Assembly: GCA_040219275.1 (NCBI GenBank)
Contig: JAVJSU010000021.1
Coordinates: 1-34,451, forward strand
DNA: 34,451 nt
DNA from: JAVJSU01 sp040219275
Lineage (GTDB): Bacteria; Chloroflexota; Anaerolineae; Aggregatilineales; Phototrophicaceae
Direction of reading: 5' to 3'
The notes under the pieces were generated by a model. It made no database searches. It was not told the origin of the DNA and was given only the letters and a program-made list of their open reading frames with translations. The position numbers and the translations under genes were made by a program. Below, piece by piece: positions 24,533 through 33,211 of the stretch (within the stretch, counting starts at the first letter, position 1; every line of letters starts with the position of its first letter).

Positions 24533-25015
24533 CGGAAATTGCCTCCTGAAGCACAGAAACGGGATTGCAGAAGCGAGGTGACAGCATCCACCTTCGTCCC
24601 ATCGACACAGGCGAGATGGCCGTATGACGAGCCGGAATTCTGAGTCGCTGGCATGAGTACTGCCGCTTCGTTTCTACACTTTCAGGATAGGGGCAGACGG
24701 AGCAAAACCCCGTCGAGGCTTACAGTCAGGCGCTGGAATTTTACAGTTTGGGTATGGGAGGATTACGGAGATTGACAGGTCAAGGCTTATATATTTATGA
24801 TGCCGAAACTTTACAAGAACTTGATCGAACCCCTGACAACATAGGCGTATCAAGATGAGAGGGTGTGCCTCTGGATACTTTAGGGTAGTGTGTCAGTTTG
24901 TGATCCTGCTAAATCGTAGATTAGTCATAGGATAACCATAGCTTAATCGTGAGATAGGAAGTAGATCAGTCAGGTATTCTCTAAGACTACCCAATTCTTA
25001 TGTGAGTTGACTGTT
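24533..25015. other. intergenic region between the T4SS operon and the exported-protein genes
   Basis: This roughly 480-bp gap holds the promoter side of the minus-strand T4SS operon. Bases 24693-24768 are the shared three-part repeat listed separately. Around 24757-24855 a plus-strand frame reads GLYIYDAETLQELDRTPD before a stop. That looks like a WD40/beta-propeller blade and may be a gene remnant. The remaining 24860-25015 shows nothing recognisable; no good ribosome-binding site was seen for the next gene. Confidence 0.5.
24693..24768 (-). promoter_or_regulatory. three-part 21-22 bp repeat, copy A (upstream of pilin operon)
   Basis: TTACAG recurs at 24720-24725, 24741-24746 and, as TTACGG, 24763-24768. 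The same arrangement occurs before the second T4SS operon (32991-33069). The two copies share CGAGGCTTACAGTC and TGGAATTTTACAG with a variable 6-base gap between them. Copy A ends about 160 bases upstream of the pilin TTG. The spacing of about two helical turns suggests binding of a regulator in tandem on one DNA face. Confidence 0.55.
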
Positions 25016-25855
25016 ATGCTTCGCTTTTTCCGCAATATCTCACTCTTAGTATTCGTAGTCTCGCTATTGCTTATCTACAGTGCAATAGCAAGCGGATCCT
25101 TTCGCCACGATCCATTGAAATCTTTTTTTACAAATCCTGATGGGTCGCGCTGTGAAATGCCCTGTCTGTTGGGTATTCGAGCGGGTGAAACCACGTTTGA
25201 AGAAGCGATTACCCTTGTGCAAAACCATCCGTTAACCCACAACCTGAGGTTTTTTGAAGGGGACTATGGATTTGGGCTACCATCTGGATTAGGCGCAACT
25301 AGCCAGTGGATTCTTTTTGCGGGGCAAAATGGAAACGCGGTTGGCTTACAAATATTTGGAAGATGGGGATATTCAAGCGATCTCCAAGATGGAGTTGATT
25401 ATCATAATCCTGTAGACGCAGTGTGTATAAAATCGGCTTTTAACAATGGGAGGATAGAACTTCCCTTAATCAATTCAGAATTAACTGCAATATGGCATGA
25501 TGCATCGTTTTTGCAGATGATTACTACGTTAGGTACACCTCAATCAATAAGTAGTCCAGTTATTGCTGGAACGCGAGTAGCATTTGGAAGTACCCGTTTA
25601 GAATCGTTCTATTTTGATGAGCATCTTGTGATTACACATACGAGTGATACATCACAACCGCCTGACTTTTTCCACAATTTCTTTGATACGCTGTGCATAT
25701 ATGCATATCCTAATTTATTTATACGTTTCATGACAGGTTTTCATGGTCGTACCGGTGCAATCGTCCCGTGGCTTGGTCTTAACGCTTCAATACAAGATTA
25801 TTACGACTGGATAGCTGACAATCCCGCTACACAACGCGTTCAAGTGTGGCGCTAA
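25016..25855 (+). CDS. exported protein of unknown function, PGETTF-type family member
   Basis: The N-terminus is a signal peptide or anchor (MLRFFRNISLLVFVVSLLLI, then YSAIASGS). Just after it comes CEMPCLLGIRAGETTFEEAI, whose core PCxxGIxxGETTFxxA is also present in the next gene. The rest looks like a compact beta-rich extracellular domain. Start chosen is ATG 25016; the TTG at 25007 would only add three codons. The gene is A+T-rich and faces away from the T4SS operons, like cargo. I do not know a function. Two cysteines in the motif could form a disulfide outside the cell. Confidence 0.7.
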   Translation: MLRFFRNISLLVFVVSLLLIYSAIASGSFRHDPLKSFFTNPDGSRCEMPCLLGIRAGETTFEEAITLVQNHPLTHNLRFFEGDYGFGLPSGLGATSQWILFAGQNGNAVGLQIFGRWGYSSDLQDGVDYHNPVDAVCIKSAFNNGRIELPLINSELTAIWHDASFLQMITTLGTPQSISSPVIAGTRVAFGSTRLESFYFDEHLVITHTSDTSQPPDFFHNFFDTLCIYAYPNLFIRFMTGFHGRTGAIVPWLGLNASIQDYYDWIADNPATQRVQVWR

Positions 25856-26112
25856 CCAAATCGAGTGCGTTCGCTAACCTGCCTTATGATATGAATACTC
25901 TACGATAACATTTAATGCTCTTCTCTATAACGTCCGAACTGTATTTCTATAGGTTAAATAGATAAGTCGCTGGACTGCCTTCATTGCACGAACATAAAAC
26001 AAACACCATAATTTAAGATATTACTTATTGCAAAACACAAAAAATGATGAAATGACGCAAATCCTCATTTTTTAGACAAGTAATCTAAAAGTTCGTTGAA
26101 AGGAATGTAAAT

Positions 26113-27123
26113 ATGCGAAAAGTCTTAATTTTACTTTTATTGGTTCTATCCACTCTGATAACTGCTTTTAGTTATGGAAATAGCTTGCAATCTATTGAAT
26201 CGAGTTCGACATCGACGATTAGTCCGGGACAACTGGAAGCGACACGGATTATCAAAGAGGCAACACAACGTGCAATTAATGCAACACAATCGCCTACAGC
26301 GACCCAAACAATTTCCGTAGCCCTATTGGAAGCAACCAGCACAAGTCAAGAAGCAACGCGACGCTCTTTTGACCTTACGGCAACAGTAATTACATTAACA
26401 CCAACCTCGATGATTAGCCCGGGATTACTGGAAGCGACGAGGATAATTCAACAGGCGACGCTACGCGCAATTAGCGCCACGGAAACAGCGTATGCACCAA
26501 CCAGCACATCAACTCAATCATTTGGAATACGTAATGAAAATCTTCTTGATGACTCCAGTTACCTGACCGGAATACCCTGTGGTACGCCGTGCTGGCAAGG
26601 CATTATTCCCGGTGAAACCACCTTTAGCGACGCGCTGTCTATCATCGAGAATAGTGAAGAATTTACAGACCTTGAGGTGCGTGCTAACGAAGACACGGAT
26701 CTTGTTGGCGCATTCTGGTCACCTATAGATGGTGAGTCTTGTTGTCAAATGTACAGTACAGATGGTGTGACCGTCGACATCATTATCTTACAAACCACGC
26801 CTGACGAAATGCTGGGACAGGTTATTGAACAATTCGGAGACCCTACCTATTTGTTTGGGGAAACTCTAAATGATAATGAAGGTGTGGTTACGCTCTTCTA
26901 TCCGGAAAACTTGATGCTGATATATGTGTTTATCAACGGCGAAGCGGGCGAGGTTAGTGCAACGAGTGAAATCGTCGGATTCGCATATTTTACACAAAGT
27001 CGTATGGAACTACTGACACTTACCAATGATTTGCATGAATGGCAGGGGTATCAATCGTACACTGCCTATATGGACTCTGAGTTTGAAGTAACGCCTAGCG
27101 TGACATTGACACCATACCCATGA
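26113..27123 (+). CDS. exported Thr-rich repeat protein with PGETTF-type domain
   Basis: A signal peptide (MRKVLILLLLVLSTLITAFS) precedes a Thr/Ala-rich region. Three imperfect units occur there, with cores ISPGQLEATRIIKEATQRA, ISVALLEATSTSQEATRR and ISPGLLEATRIIQQATLRA. Around residue 155 follows GIPCGTPCWQGIIPGETTFS, the motif shared with the gene upstream, and a C-terminal beta-rich domain. AAAGGA precedes the ATG at a normal distance. The repeats could form a helical stalk that lifts the domain off the cell. The 257-bp gap upstream (25856-26112) contains no other gene. The function is unknown; tandem duplication of an ancestral gene with the neighbour is likely. Confidence 0.75.
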   Translation: MRKVLILLLLVLSTLITAFSYGNSLQSIESSSTSTISPGQLEATRIIKEATQRAINATQSPTATQTISVALLEATSTSQEATRRSFDLTATVITLTPTSMISPGLLEATRIIQQATLRAISATETAYAPTSTSTQSFGIRNENLLDDSSYLTGIPCGTPCWQGIIPGETTFSDALSIIENSEEFTDLEVRANEDTDLVGAFWSPIDGESCCQMYSTDGVTVDIIILQTTPDEMLGQVIEQFGDPTYLFGETLNDNEGVVTLFYPENLMLIYVFINGEAGEVSATSEIVGFAYFTQSRMELLTLTNDLHEWQGYQSYTAYMDSEFEVTPSVTLTPYP

Positions 27124-27193
27124 CGGAGACGAATAACAAGCTGTTGTTGTATTGTGTTGTTACTGTCAAAAATAGATAGCCTTTAACAGTCAG

Positions 27194-28540
27194 TTATTCA
27201 ATCATCAGCCCAAACTGCCATTCGCCAATACAGAGTGTAGCAAACGGCTCTTCGTCCCACGCCCACACAAGCGTTAAATCAACCGCTTGCTCTGGCAGTA
27301 GCTCAAAAGATTGCAAACCCTCCGCAGGGACACGCGGACCGACGGGATTGGGTGCGTAGCCCAGAGATAACCAGATGTCGTCCTGCGTGAAGGTTATGGG
27401 CGATGTCCCGCCGTTATAAACTCGCAAGCGTGTCGTGAGTTGTCCGTCAATCGTCGTCACGCTGACCACCTGCACATCCAGATAAGCGGATGGGTCGGGC
27501 GTGGCGCTTGGTGTAGGCGTTGGTTCGGGTGCGGATAAGGTTGGTTCATCCACAATCGTCAGCAATTCACCGGTGCGTGAGAGTTCCTGATCCTCCGAAT
27601 AGGTCGCCGTGACCAGTGTGCGCGTTGCGGTGGGCAACCCATTTTCGTCGGTCTCGCCAATCAACAGGAGCACTAATCCCGGTTCAATCTGACGGAAAAT
27701 GTCCGTTTCACTGCGTCTTACGTCCGTTTTGTCTGCAAATTCATAACGCAAAATCGCGCCGGTGTTCATCGTCAGCGTGAAGTTCGTGCCGTTCGCCATC
27801 TGCGCGAACCAATTGGCGTTATCCTCAGAAAACGGGATGCCAATCACCGGACGCACCGCCATGCCGCTGACAAATGAGGCAATATCGGGGTTGAAATCAT
27901 AATTCCATTCGGCAGTTCGCACGGCGCGGCGTTGCACCACCCACACACGCGGCGCGCTCTCGTCCGGCAAGGTGATTTGTAGGTTGACCGGATAGGCTGT
28001 CTCACGGGAAGAATCGCCGCCGGAAATCACGTCGTCCTGCGCTTCGAGGGCGAGGGGTGTGGGGGTTGGGCTGATTTCGGGAGTCGGCGAGGTGGTCGGT
28101 TCTTCAGTGGATTCGGCATTCAGATCACTGCCGCCTCCGCCACCTAATACACGCATCATCACGAAGCCCACGACGATCACCAGCATCATGGCGATAATAA
28201 TCACTTTGGCGGATGGCTTGGCGCGTGTGTGCGTCGAATCGTCTTTTGTTTCAAGCGAATCGTTCGATCTGGCGGCATCCTGCACACGTGCAGGCGTACG
28301 CGCCCAGCGTGATCCCACCGGTACGAGGGCGGAGTCGTCGTAACGGCGTAAAAGTTCTGATGCCACCCGCCGTTCAAGCTCATCCGATCCCAGCGCGTTG
28401 GCATTCCGCACCTCACGATCATAAGCGGCACGATAGGCTTTCTGGCGATCCGTCGGTACGAGTTCCCACAAGGCTTGCAGGTCAGTTAGGGATAACGACT
28501 TCAGTTCATCAAGCGTGTGAAATTTGAGCGTTTCGGTCAT
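27194..28540 (-). CDS. single-pass membrane protein of the second T4SS operon
   Basis: This 448-residue protein has a helical cytoplasmic region (1-110), one membrane segment (about 111-132), a Ser/Thr/Pro linker (SPTPEISPTPTP) and a large outer part in two pieces separated by a second linker (PEPTPTPSATPDPSA). The final 100 residues look like a beta-sandwich (VVSVTTIDGQLTTRLRVYNG). The topology recalls VirB8- or VirB10-like T4SS scaffold proteins, but no sequence signature supports that name. Its ATG overlaps the VirB6-like stop (ATGA), so it is translated together with that protein and is the last gene of the operon. Confidence 0.65.
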   Translation of the reverse strand: MTETLKFHTLDELKSLSLTDLQALWELVPTDRQKAYRAAYDREVRNANALGSDELERRVASELLRRYDDSALVPVGSRWARTPARVQDAARSNDSLETKDDSTHTRAKPSAKVIIIAMMLVIVVGFVMMRVLGGGGGSDLNAESTEEPTTSPTPEISPTPTPLALEAQDDVISGGDSSRETAYPVNLQITLPDESAPRVWVVQRRAVRTAEWNYDFNPDIASFVSGMAVRPVIGIPFSEDNANWFAQMANGTNFTLTMNTGAILRYEFADKTDVRRSETDIFRQIEPGLVLLLIGETDENGLPTATRTLVTATYSEDQELSRTGELLTIVDEPTLSAPEPTPTPSATPDPSAYLDVQVVSVTTIDGQLTTRLRVYNGGTSPITFTQDDIWLSLGYAPNPVGPRVPAEGLQSFELLPEQAVDLTLVWAWDEEPFATLCIGEWQFGLMIE

Positions 28541-31071
28541 GATGCACCGCCTTTCTGTGTTGCGTTCGTATCAGTGATGATGGCTTGCTGAACATTCAGA
28601 TCGCCCAATTCAATGTCGATTTGTGGACTAACTGCCACCTGCATTGCGCCAAAAGCGGTGATTTCCTGTGGCAACATGCGGGCGCTGTGTTCCAGTCGCT
28701 CGACCTCGCGTCCAGCATCCTCACGGTTGCGGTTGCCGTGTGCCATCACCTGTTCGGTCAAAACGGTGCGTAACCCATCGCTCATGCTAGTGTCCGGTGA
28801 CGATTTCACTTCCCGCACGACCTGTTCGGCTTGCTCACCGCTCAATCCACCCTGAAGCGCCTGATTAACAAACATGCCAAAACGGGTCAAATCGGCTTGA
28901 ATTGCGGGCTGGTTATCGCCCGCCGGTTGCATTCCCATCGCCTGCGCCATGCGATCTGCGACGGTGAAATAATCGGCATCCCCCTGCGCGCCATCCTTGT
29001 GAAAATCCGTAATCACATCGTTCATCACACCCGCCACATCACCCGAACCGGACACTTTAAGTTGACCGATCATCTTTTGCATCCGTGCCGCCTGAAGCAT
29101 CGTTTCCGCCGCCGCTTCCAACCGTGAAACAACCTGTCCGAGCGCGTTCGTTTCACCCGTCTCGCCGTTTTTCTGGTCGTTAAGCAACGCGCCGAGCGTG
29201 GAAGATTGTCCGGTGTGGGAGCGCATGACATCGGTGAGGTGTTGTTCCATTTCCTCGCCTTGCATCTCGTCGGCATAGGCGGCACGCTCCTGTTGCCGTT
29301 GTGCCTGTAGTTCATCCTCTTCATTGGAAGAAGCAGGCTTGATGGGCGTAAACAAGCCCATGCGTCGTGGCAACCCATCGGCTGGAAGCATTTCACCATC
29401 CGTATCCTCGAAGAACGCTGACTCAGGCGATGGTTTGCGTTTGCGTGCGCCACGCGGAAGCGTCCAATAATCCAGCCCTTCCGCAACCGCAGGCACCAGC
29501 ATCGGACGATTGAGTAGTCGCCCTTCGTCGTCATAATCGGCAGACGAGGGATCGCGATCACTGAGTAGACGCGCACCGAGCATCGGTCCGGCGGCACGTC
29601 CGACCACTGGCAGATTGCGCGCCACCTGTCGGGTGACACTGCCTTCGGTGAATTGTTCAGCCGCCTCGCCCAGCGGGGTATTGCGTGCACTGGGGAGATA
29701 GGCGAGTGTTCGTGCCGCACCGCTCAGGCTGGAAAATCCACCGAGTGAAACACCTGCCGCCTGAGACACGGTTGCCCCGCGATTCAGCGCCGACATCCCC
29801 GCCATTGCGTTCGATCCGAGCGCCAACGCACCACCCGTCACTAGCGCACCCGCCGCCGCAGTTCCCACTGTTGCCATGCCGGGCGAGAGCATCGTGCCAC
29901 CGGTGACCTGACCCATCGCGTTGAACAAGCGGTTGAGTGCGTTCCAGACCGATTTGATGCCCGACCAGAGCACAATCAACATGAAAATCAGGCAAATCAG
30001 CCCGATGCCGAGTGTGACCATGCCATTGCCCGCCGCTGTGCCTGCCAGAAAAAAGGTGACGACTAGCGATTGCACCATCGCTATGACGACAGTTTGCACG
30101 ATGAGTTCGATCCACTGGTCGATGATTGAGCGGGCGATGACTTCAGTTTTCTTGAAGAAAGCGAACAAAATCGCCATCCCAAACGATAAAAAGGTGATGC
30201 CCATAGCAATCGTGATGAGCAAATAGACGAGTTGCTCGACCACGCCGAACAGCACCAGTGGCCAGGCGGTCAGCATCCGTGCATGGGAGGAGGAAGCCAT
30301 CGCGAGTGAGTCGGCGCGCTCCTCGTCGTCCATCTCGCCGAAGTAATACGACGACGTGTTGACATCGAAATACGAGCCATCGAAATACCATTCCTGTGGG
30401 GTGGAACTGATGTAATTGCCCGTAAAAGGATGTAACAAATGCGCTGGACAACCGGGAGAATACATGGGTTGCGGATAACCCATGACATCCGGTCCATCCG
30501 CCCGCAGATACGCCAGCGCCACATCCAGCCCGTCAATCGCTCCGGCAGAAGTCGCACCGGGCAAATAGACATCCAGATAATCGCACAGCGGACCAAGCGC
30601 CAGATCCGTCGTTTCGACCTGCTCCAACGACGTAAACGTGCTACCCATCGTGCCTTGCAACCCATTGAGCGTGCTCAGGTAGAAGCCCTGCGCGATGTTG
30701 GTGCGGAAGTCGTTCATGCCACGATAGAGCGATGGACCGAGTGCGAAAAATAACGCTCCCGCCACATACCACGTCAGCGCACTGCGAAAATTGACCACTT
30801 CCAGCCGGATAAATGCCGCCAGCAGATAGGTCAAACCGAGCACCAGCAGGGCAATCGCAAAAGCGAAGCTGATCGCTACACTCAGGCTGGCGTTGGTTTG
30901 CTCAATCAAAGGTGAGAAGGCATTTTCGATCAGCCAGTCATTGATGAGCCGGATGGTGTAGCCCATCATGACGAAACCACGCAGTAAGCTCCAATGCAAC
31001 CCCGCCAGACTGAGAATGATGTTGTAGTAGAAGCTGTCAATCGCTTCGCGTAACCCGCCGAGAATATCCAA
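28537..31071 (-). CDS. VirB6/TrbL-like polytopic T4SS channel protein
   Basis: The N-terminal 390 residues hold about seven membrane segments (near 18-40, 64-88, 98-115, 268-306, 322-345 and 350-372), with a large extracellular loop at about 120-265. This is the architecture of VirB6/TrbL inner-membrane channel proteins. A Gly/Ala-rich stretch (about 392-425) leads to a long hydrophilic cytoplasmic tail to residue 844. The start is TTG 31071, 7 bases after AGGAGG, an unusually strong ribosome-binding site. It is flanked by a lipoprotein gene upstream (12-bp gap) and overlaps the next gene by ATGA. Assignment is by topology and context. Confidence 0.75.
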   Translation of the reverse strand: MDILGGLREAIDSFYYNIILSLAGLHWSLLRGFVMMGYTIRLINDWLIENAFSPLIEQTNASLSVAISFAFAIALLVLGLTYLLAAFIRLEVVNFRSALTWYVAGALFFALGPSLYRGMNDFRTNIAQGFYLSTLNGLQGTMGSTFTSLEQVETTDLALGPLCDYLDVYLPGATSAGAIDGLDVALAYLRADGPDVMGYPQPMYSPGCPAHLLHPFTGNYISSTPQEWYFDGSYFDVNTSSYYFGEMDDEERADSLAMASSSHARMLTAWPLVLFGVVEQLVYLLITIAMGITFLSFGMAILFAFFKKTEVIARSIIDQWIELIVQTVVIAMVQSLVVTFFLAGTAAGNGMVTLGIGLICLIFMLIVLWSGIKSVWNALNRLFNAMGQVTGGTMLSPGMATVGTAAAGALVTGGALALGSNAMAGMSALNRGATVSQAAGVSLGGFSSLSGAARTLAYLPSARNTPLGEAAEQFTEGSVTRQVARNLPVVGRAAGPMLGARLLSDRDPSSADYDDEGRLLNRPMLVPAVAEGLDYWTLPRGARKRKPSPESAFFEDTDGEMLPADGLPRRMGLFTPIKPASSNEEDELQAQRQQERAAYADEMQGEEMEQHLTDVMRSHTGQSSTLGALLNDQKNGETGETNALGQVVSRLEAAAETMLQAARMQKMIGQLKVSGSGDVAGVMNDVITDFHKDGAQGDADYFTVADRMAQAMGMQPAGDNQPAIQADLTRFGMFVNQALQGGLSGEQAEQVVREVKSSPDTSMSDGLRTVLTEQVMAHGNRNREDAGREVERLEHSARMLPQEITAFGAMQVAVSPQIDIELGDLNVQQAIITDTNATQKGGAS

Positions 31072-31083
31072 AATTTGTCCTCC

Positions 31084-31716
31084 TTATGGCGCACAATGCG
31101 GATTGGACTGGTTCGCCCACGTAATAAATCGTTCATCATCAGTGATGGTCGGCGTGAGATCAAACGAAAATTCCACCGGATCACCGGCGGGGGCAGAGGC
31201 GGCGAGATGGAACAGCCGTGTCTCATTCGGTGCGAGCGCGTATAAGTCCATATCTGCGGAAATACCCACCTCATCGGCGGCGGATTGCGACGCGCTCCAC
31301 ACACCTGATACTTCACCGTAAGGTGACTGAACCTCGCTAATGAACATTTGGTATGCTGGAAAAACTTCGTAACCTTCCTGACCACGATTGCTGACTTCCA
31401 GCGTCCACGTATAAATCGCGTAAAGGTCATCAGGGTGAACCATCACATCGACCAGGCGAAATTGCACCGATCCTACCGATACCGGATCGCCCAAATAGAA
31501 ATCCATTGGTGGAACAATGACCACCGGCGTTGCGGGAATGGGTGTCGGTGTGCCAGCGAGAACCGTTGGCGGAATGGCAGTCGGGCAGGTGAAAGAAGGT
31601 GTATCGAGTAATCCCGTCCCCGCACATGCCAGCACGGCAAATAGCATGAAAATGGGTGACATCAGTACATAGATCGAGCGAAAGAGCATCGTGCAACGAA
31701 TTTCATGGTTTGTCAT
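31084..31716 (-). CDS. lipoprotein of the second T4SS operon
   Basis: The N-terminal hydrophobic segment ends in a lipobox-like LFAVLACAG, so Cys31 may be lipidated and the protein anchored outside the membrane. A Pro/Thr linker (IPPTVLAGTPTPIPATP) is followed by a beta-sandwich-like domain of about 140 residues (VQFRLVDVMVHPDDLYAIYT, then LEVSNRGQEGYEVF), similar in style to DUF4352 or other Ig-like modules. AGAGGA lies 7 bases before the ATG. The gene starts 11 bp after the surface-protein stop, and 12 bp separate it from virB6. It may stabilise the channel outside the cell. Confidence 0.65.
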   Translation of the reverse strand: MTNHEIRCTMLFRSIYVLMSPIFMLFAVLACAGTGLLDTPSFTCPTAIPPTVLAGTPTPIPATPVVIVPPMDFYLGDPVSVGSVQFRLVDVMVHPDDLYAIYTWTLEVSNRGQEGYEVFPAYQMFISEVQSPYGEVSGVWSASQSAADEVGISADMDLYALAPNETRLFHLAASAPAGDPVEFSFDLTPTITDDERFITWANQSNPHCAP

Positions 31717-31727
31717 AAATCGTTCCT

Positions 31728-32954
31728 CTAGGGGATTAACCCCGGCTGATTACCCGGTTCGAGCAGGAGCGTGAAGCTGGCTTCTGATGCGCCGCTTCGT
31801 GTGCGTGGAATATCCCACACCTGACTGAAATACGGCGTGACCAGCCGCATCTGCACCGATGACGTGACCTGCAACTCTGCATAACCCTGTGCGTCGGTGA
31901 ACGCCTGCGACATCACGCGATTGGTGCCGACTTCCACCAGACGCACAGAAATTCCCCGAACCCCTTCGGCGGGATCGACGGCGCGATTACCGTTTTCGTC
32001 ATAGGCGATGACCAGCGAGATGGTGCGCGCTGTCTCCGGTTCGGGCGTAAAGGTGGGTTGAGGTGAAGGTGGCGCGGAGACCAGTTCAACCGACACAGCG
32101 GGACGCGGAACTTGCGTTGGTGTGGCGGTTTCCGATGGCGGAGGCACAAAGCGCGTGTTCGCATTGCCACGAAAGACCTGAATCGCATCCAAGCCGACCA
32201 CATAACCTTCGCTGGCGGGATTTTTTTGCTGAGCATTGCGGAGGGTGAGCGTGTGCCGTCCTGCTCCGACGAAATACACGCGCGTCGCAGGAAAATTCAG
32301 GTCGGACGAGAACGCATCCACCGTGTCGATAACAGCGTCATCGACAACGACTTCAAATATGCCCATGTTGCGCGCCTCCACATAACGGATCCGCAAGCCC
32401 TCGCCGTCAAATGGGAACGTGACATAACTCGATGCATTCTCACTGCGGTGATATTGTCCACGACTTGCCGCCTCGATCTGGCGCGGTTGCCACGGCGCGC
32501 TGTATTGCACCAGCGGATGATCCGACTCGAAACTGTACCAACCGGTATAGGGTGGCGGCTGATCGGTGGCATCCGGTAACGGTTCGATGGGTTGTGGTGG
32601 TGCGGAAAGCAGGGTGATATTTTCGGGGATGAACGTTGCCGTCGGTGGCACAAACACACCCGGCATGATCGCGCTGATTTCAAAGACGCGCGTGGCTAAG
32701 GTCGGCGTTTGCGTGGGTGTAGCGGTAGCGGTAAACGTTGCTGTGGGAGTGGGCGTAAATGTCGAGGTTGGCGTGAGAGTCACCGTCGGCGTGGCAGAGG
32801 GTGTGAGGGTGAGTGTCGCCGTGAGCGTAGGCAAAACGATCCGCGTCGGGAGTACTTGCACCACCTTAGCGTTTCCGCCAAGCATCACAAAACCGACGAT
32901 CCACGGTACGAGCGCGACTATCTGCAAGCTGAACAACACAATCCGTTTGAACAT
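31728..32954 (-). CDS. membrane-anchored surface protein with Thr/Pro stalk and beta-sandwich domains
   Basis: A signal or anchor segment (residues 9-27) is followed by a low-complexity Thr/Pro stalk (about 35-85). Next comes a galactose-binding-like or carbohydrate-binding-like beta-sandwich (about 140-270), recognisable by RGQYHRSENASSYVTF, VVVDDAVIDTVDAF and GRHTLTLRN. The C-terminal 100 residues resemble an SdrD-B or carboxypeptidase-regulatory-like fold (YDENGNRAVDPAEGVRGISV, then TDAQGYAELQV). It is the first gene of the operon ahead of the lipoprotein and VirB6-like genes, and the shared repeat lies 36 bases upstream. A role as an adhesin for mating-cell contact is an inference. Confidence 0.7.
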   Translation of the reverse strand: MFKRIVLFSLQIVALVPWIVGFVMLGGNAKVVQVLPTRIVLPTLTATLTLTPSATPTVTLTPTSTFTPTPTATFTATATPTQTPTLATRVFEISAIMPGVFVPPTATFIPENITLLSAPPQPIEPLPDATDQPPPYTGWYSFESDHPLVQYSAPWQPRQIEAASRGQYHRSENASSYVTFPFDGEGLRIRYVEARNMGIFEVVVDDAVIDTVDAFSSDLNFPATRVYFVGAGRHTLTLRNAQQKNPASEGYVVGLDAIQVFRGNANTRFVPPPSETATPTQVPRPAVSVELVSAPPSPQPTFTPEPETARTISLVIAYDENGNRAVDPAEGVRGISVRLVEVGTNRVMSQAFTDAQGYAELQVTSSVQMRLVTPYFSQVWDIPRTRSGASEASFTLLLEPGNQPGLIP

Positions 32955-32990
32955 GGCATCCGTCCCTTCCTTATTCCACCATCCATCATG

Positions 32991-33069
32991 GCAGAAGGTC
33001 GGAACAAATCGCGCCGAGGCTTACAGTCGAAGGTTGGAATTTTACAGCTGAGGGCTGGGAAATCTACAA
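32991..33069 (-). promoter_or_regulatory. three-part 21-22 bp repeat, copy B (upstream of second T4SS operon)
   Basis: TTACAG at 33021-33026 and 33042-33047 and a weaker CTACAA at 33064-33069 reproduce the spacing of copy A (24693-24768). A total of 27 bases are identical in two blocks (CGAGGCTTACAGTC and TGGAATTTTACAG). Nearby GGCAGA and GGA(G/A)CAAA are also common to both. It begins 36 bases before the ATG of the surface-protein gene. Confidence 0.55.
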
Positions 33070-33147
33070 CGGGCTACGAACAAATAAAAACCTGCCACCA
33101 TCTGAAATTAGACATAGGCAGGTTAAGGTGGATCATGCGTGGAGTTA

Positions 33148-33180
33148 ATCAGTATAAGTGAAGTACTCAACTATACTGAT
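33148..33180. repeat. 9-bp perfect inverted repeat
   Basis: ATCAGTATA (33148-33156) and TATACTGAT (33172-33180) flank a 15-base loop with a central AGTACT. It lies 32 bases beyond the stop of the beta-propeller gene. No T-run follows on either strand, so an operator is about as likely as a terminator. The rest of 32955-33211 has only the repeat listed above. Confidence 0.4.
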
Positions 33181-33211
33181 ATAGGTGTAGAAGTAATATT
33201 GTCTCGCTTAG

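Noticed and set aside
24297..24654. Two overlapping minus-strand open frames across the pilin exon 1 region
   Set aside because: They are out of frame with the pilin exon, lack a ribosome-binding site and have arginine/serine-rich random-like sequence.
27124..27193. Terminator between the exported protein and the second T4SS operon
   Set aside because: Only a weak ACTGT/ACAGT pairing with a long loop is present; not enough to call.
32700..32860. Simple-repeat DNA resembling a minisatellite or CRISPR-like array
   Set aside because: It encodes the Thr/Pro stalk. The units are irregular and there are no spacers; no CRISPR array is present in the window.
32566..33161. Plus-strand open frames opposite the Thr/Pro stalk
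   Set aside because: The Gly/Val- or Arg-rich repeats are only the complement of the stalk's low-complexity codons.
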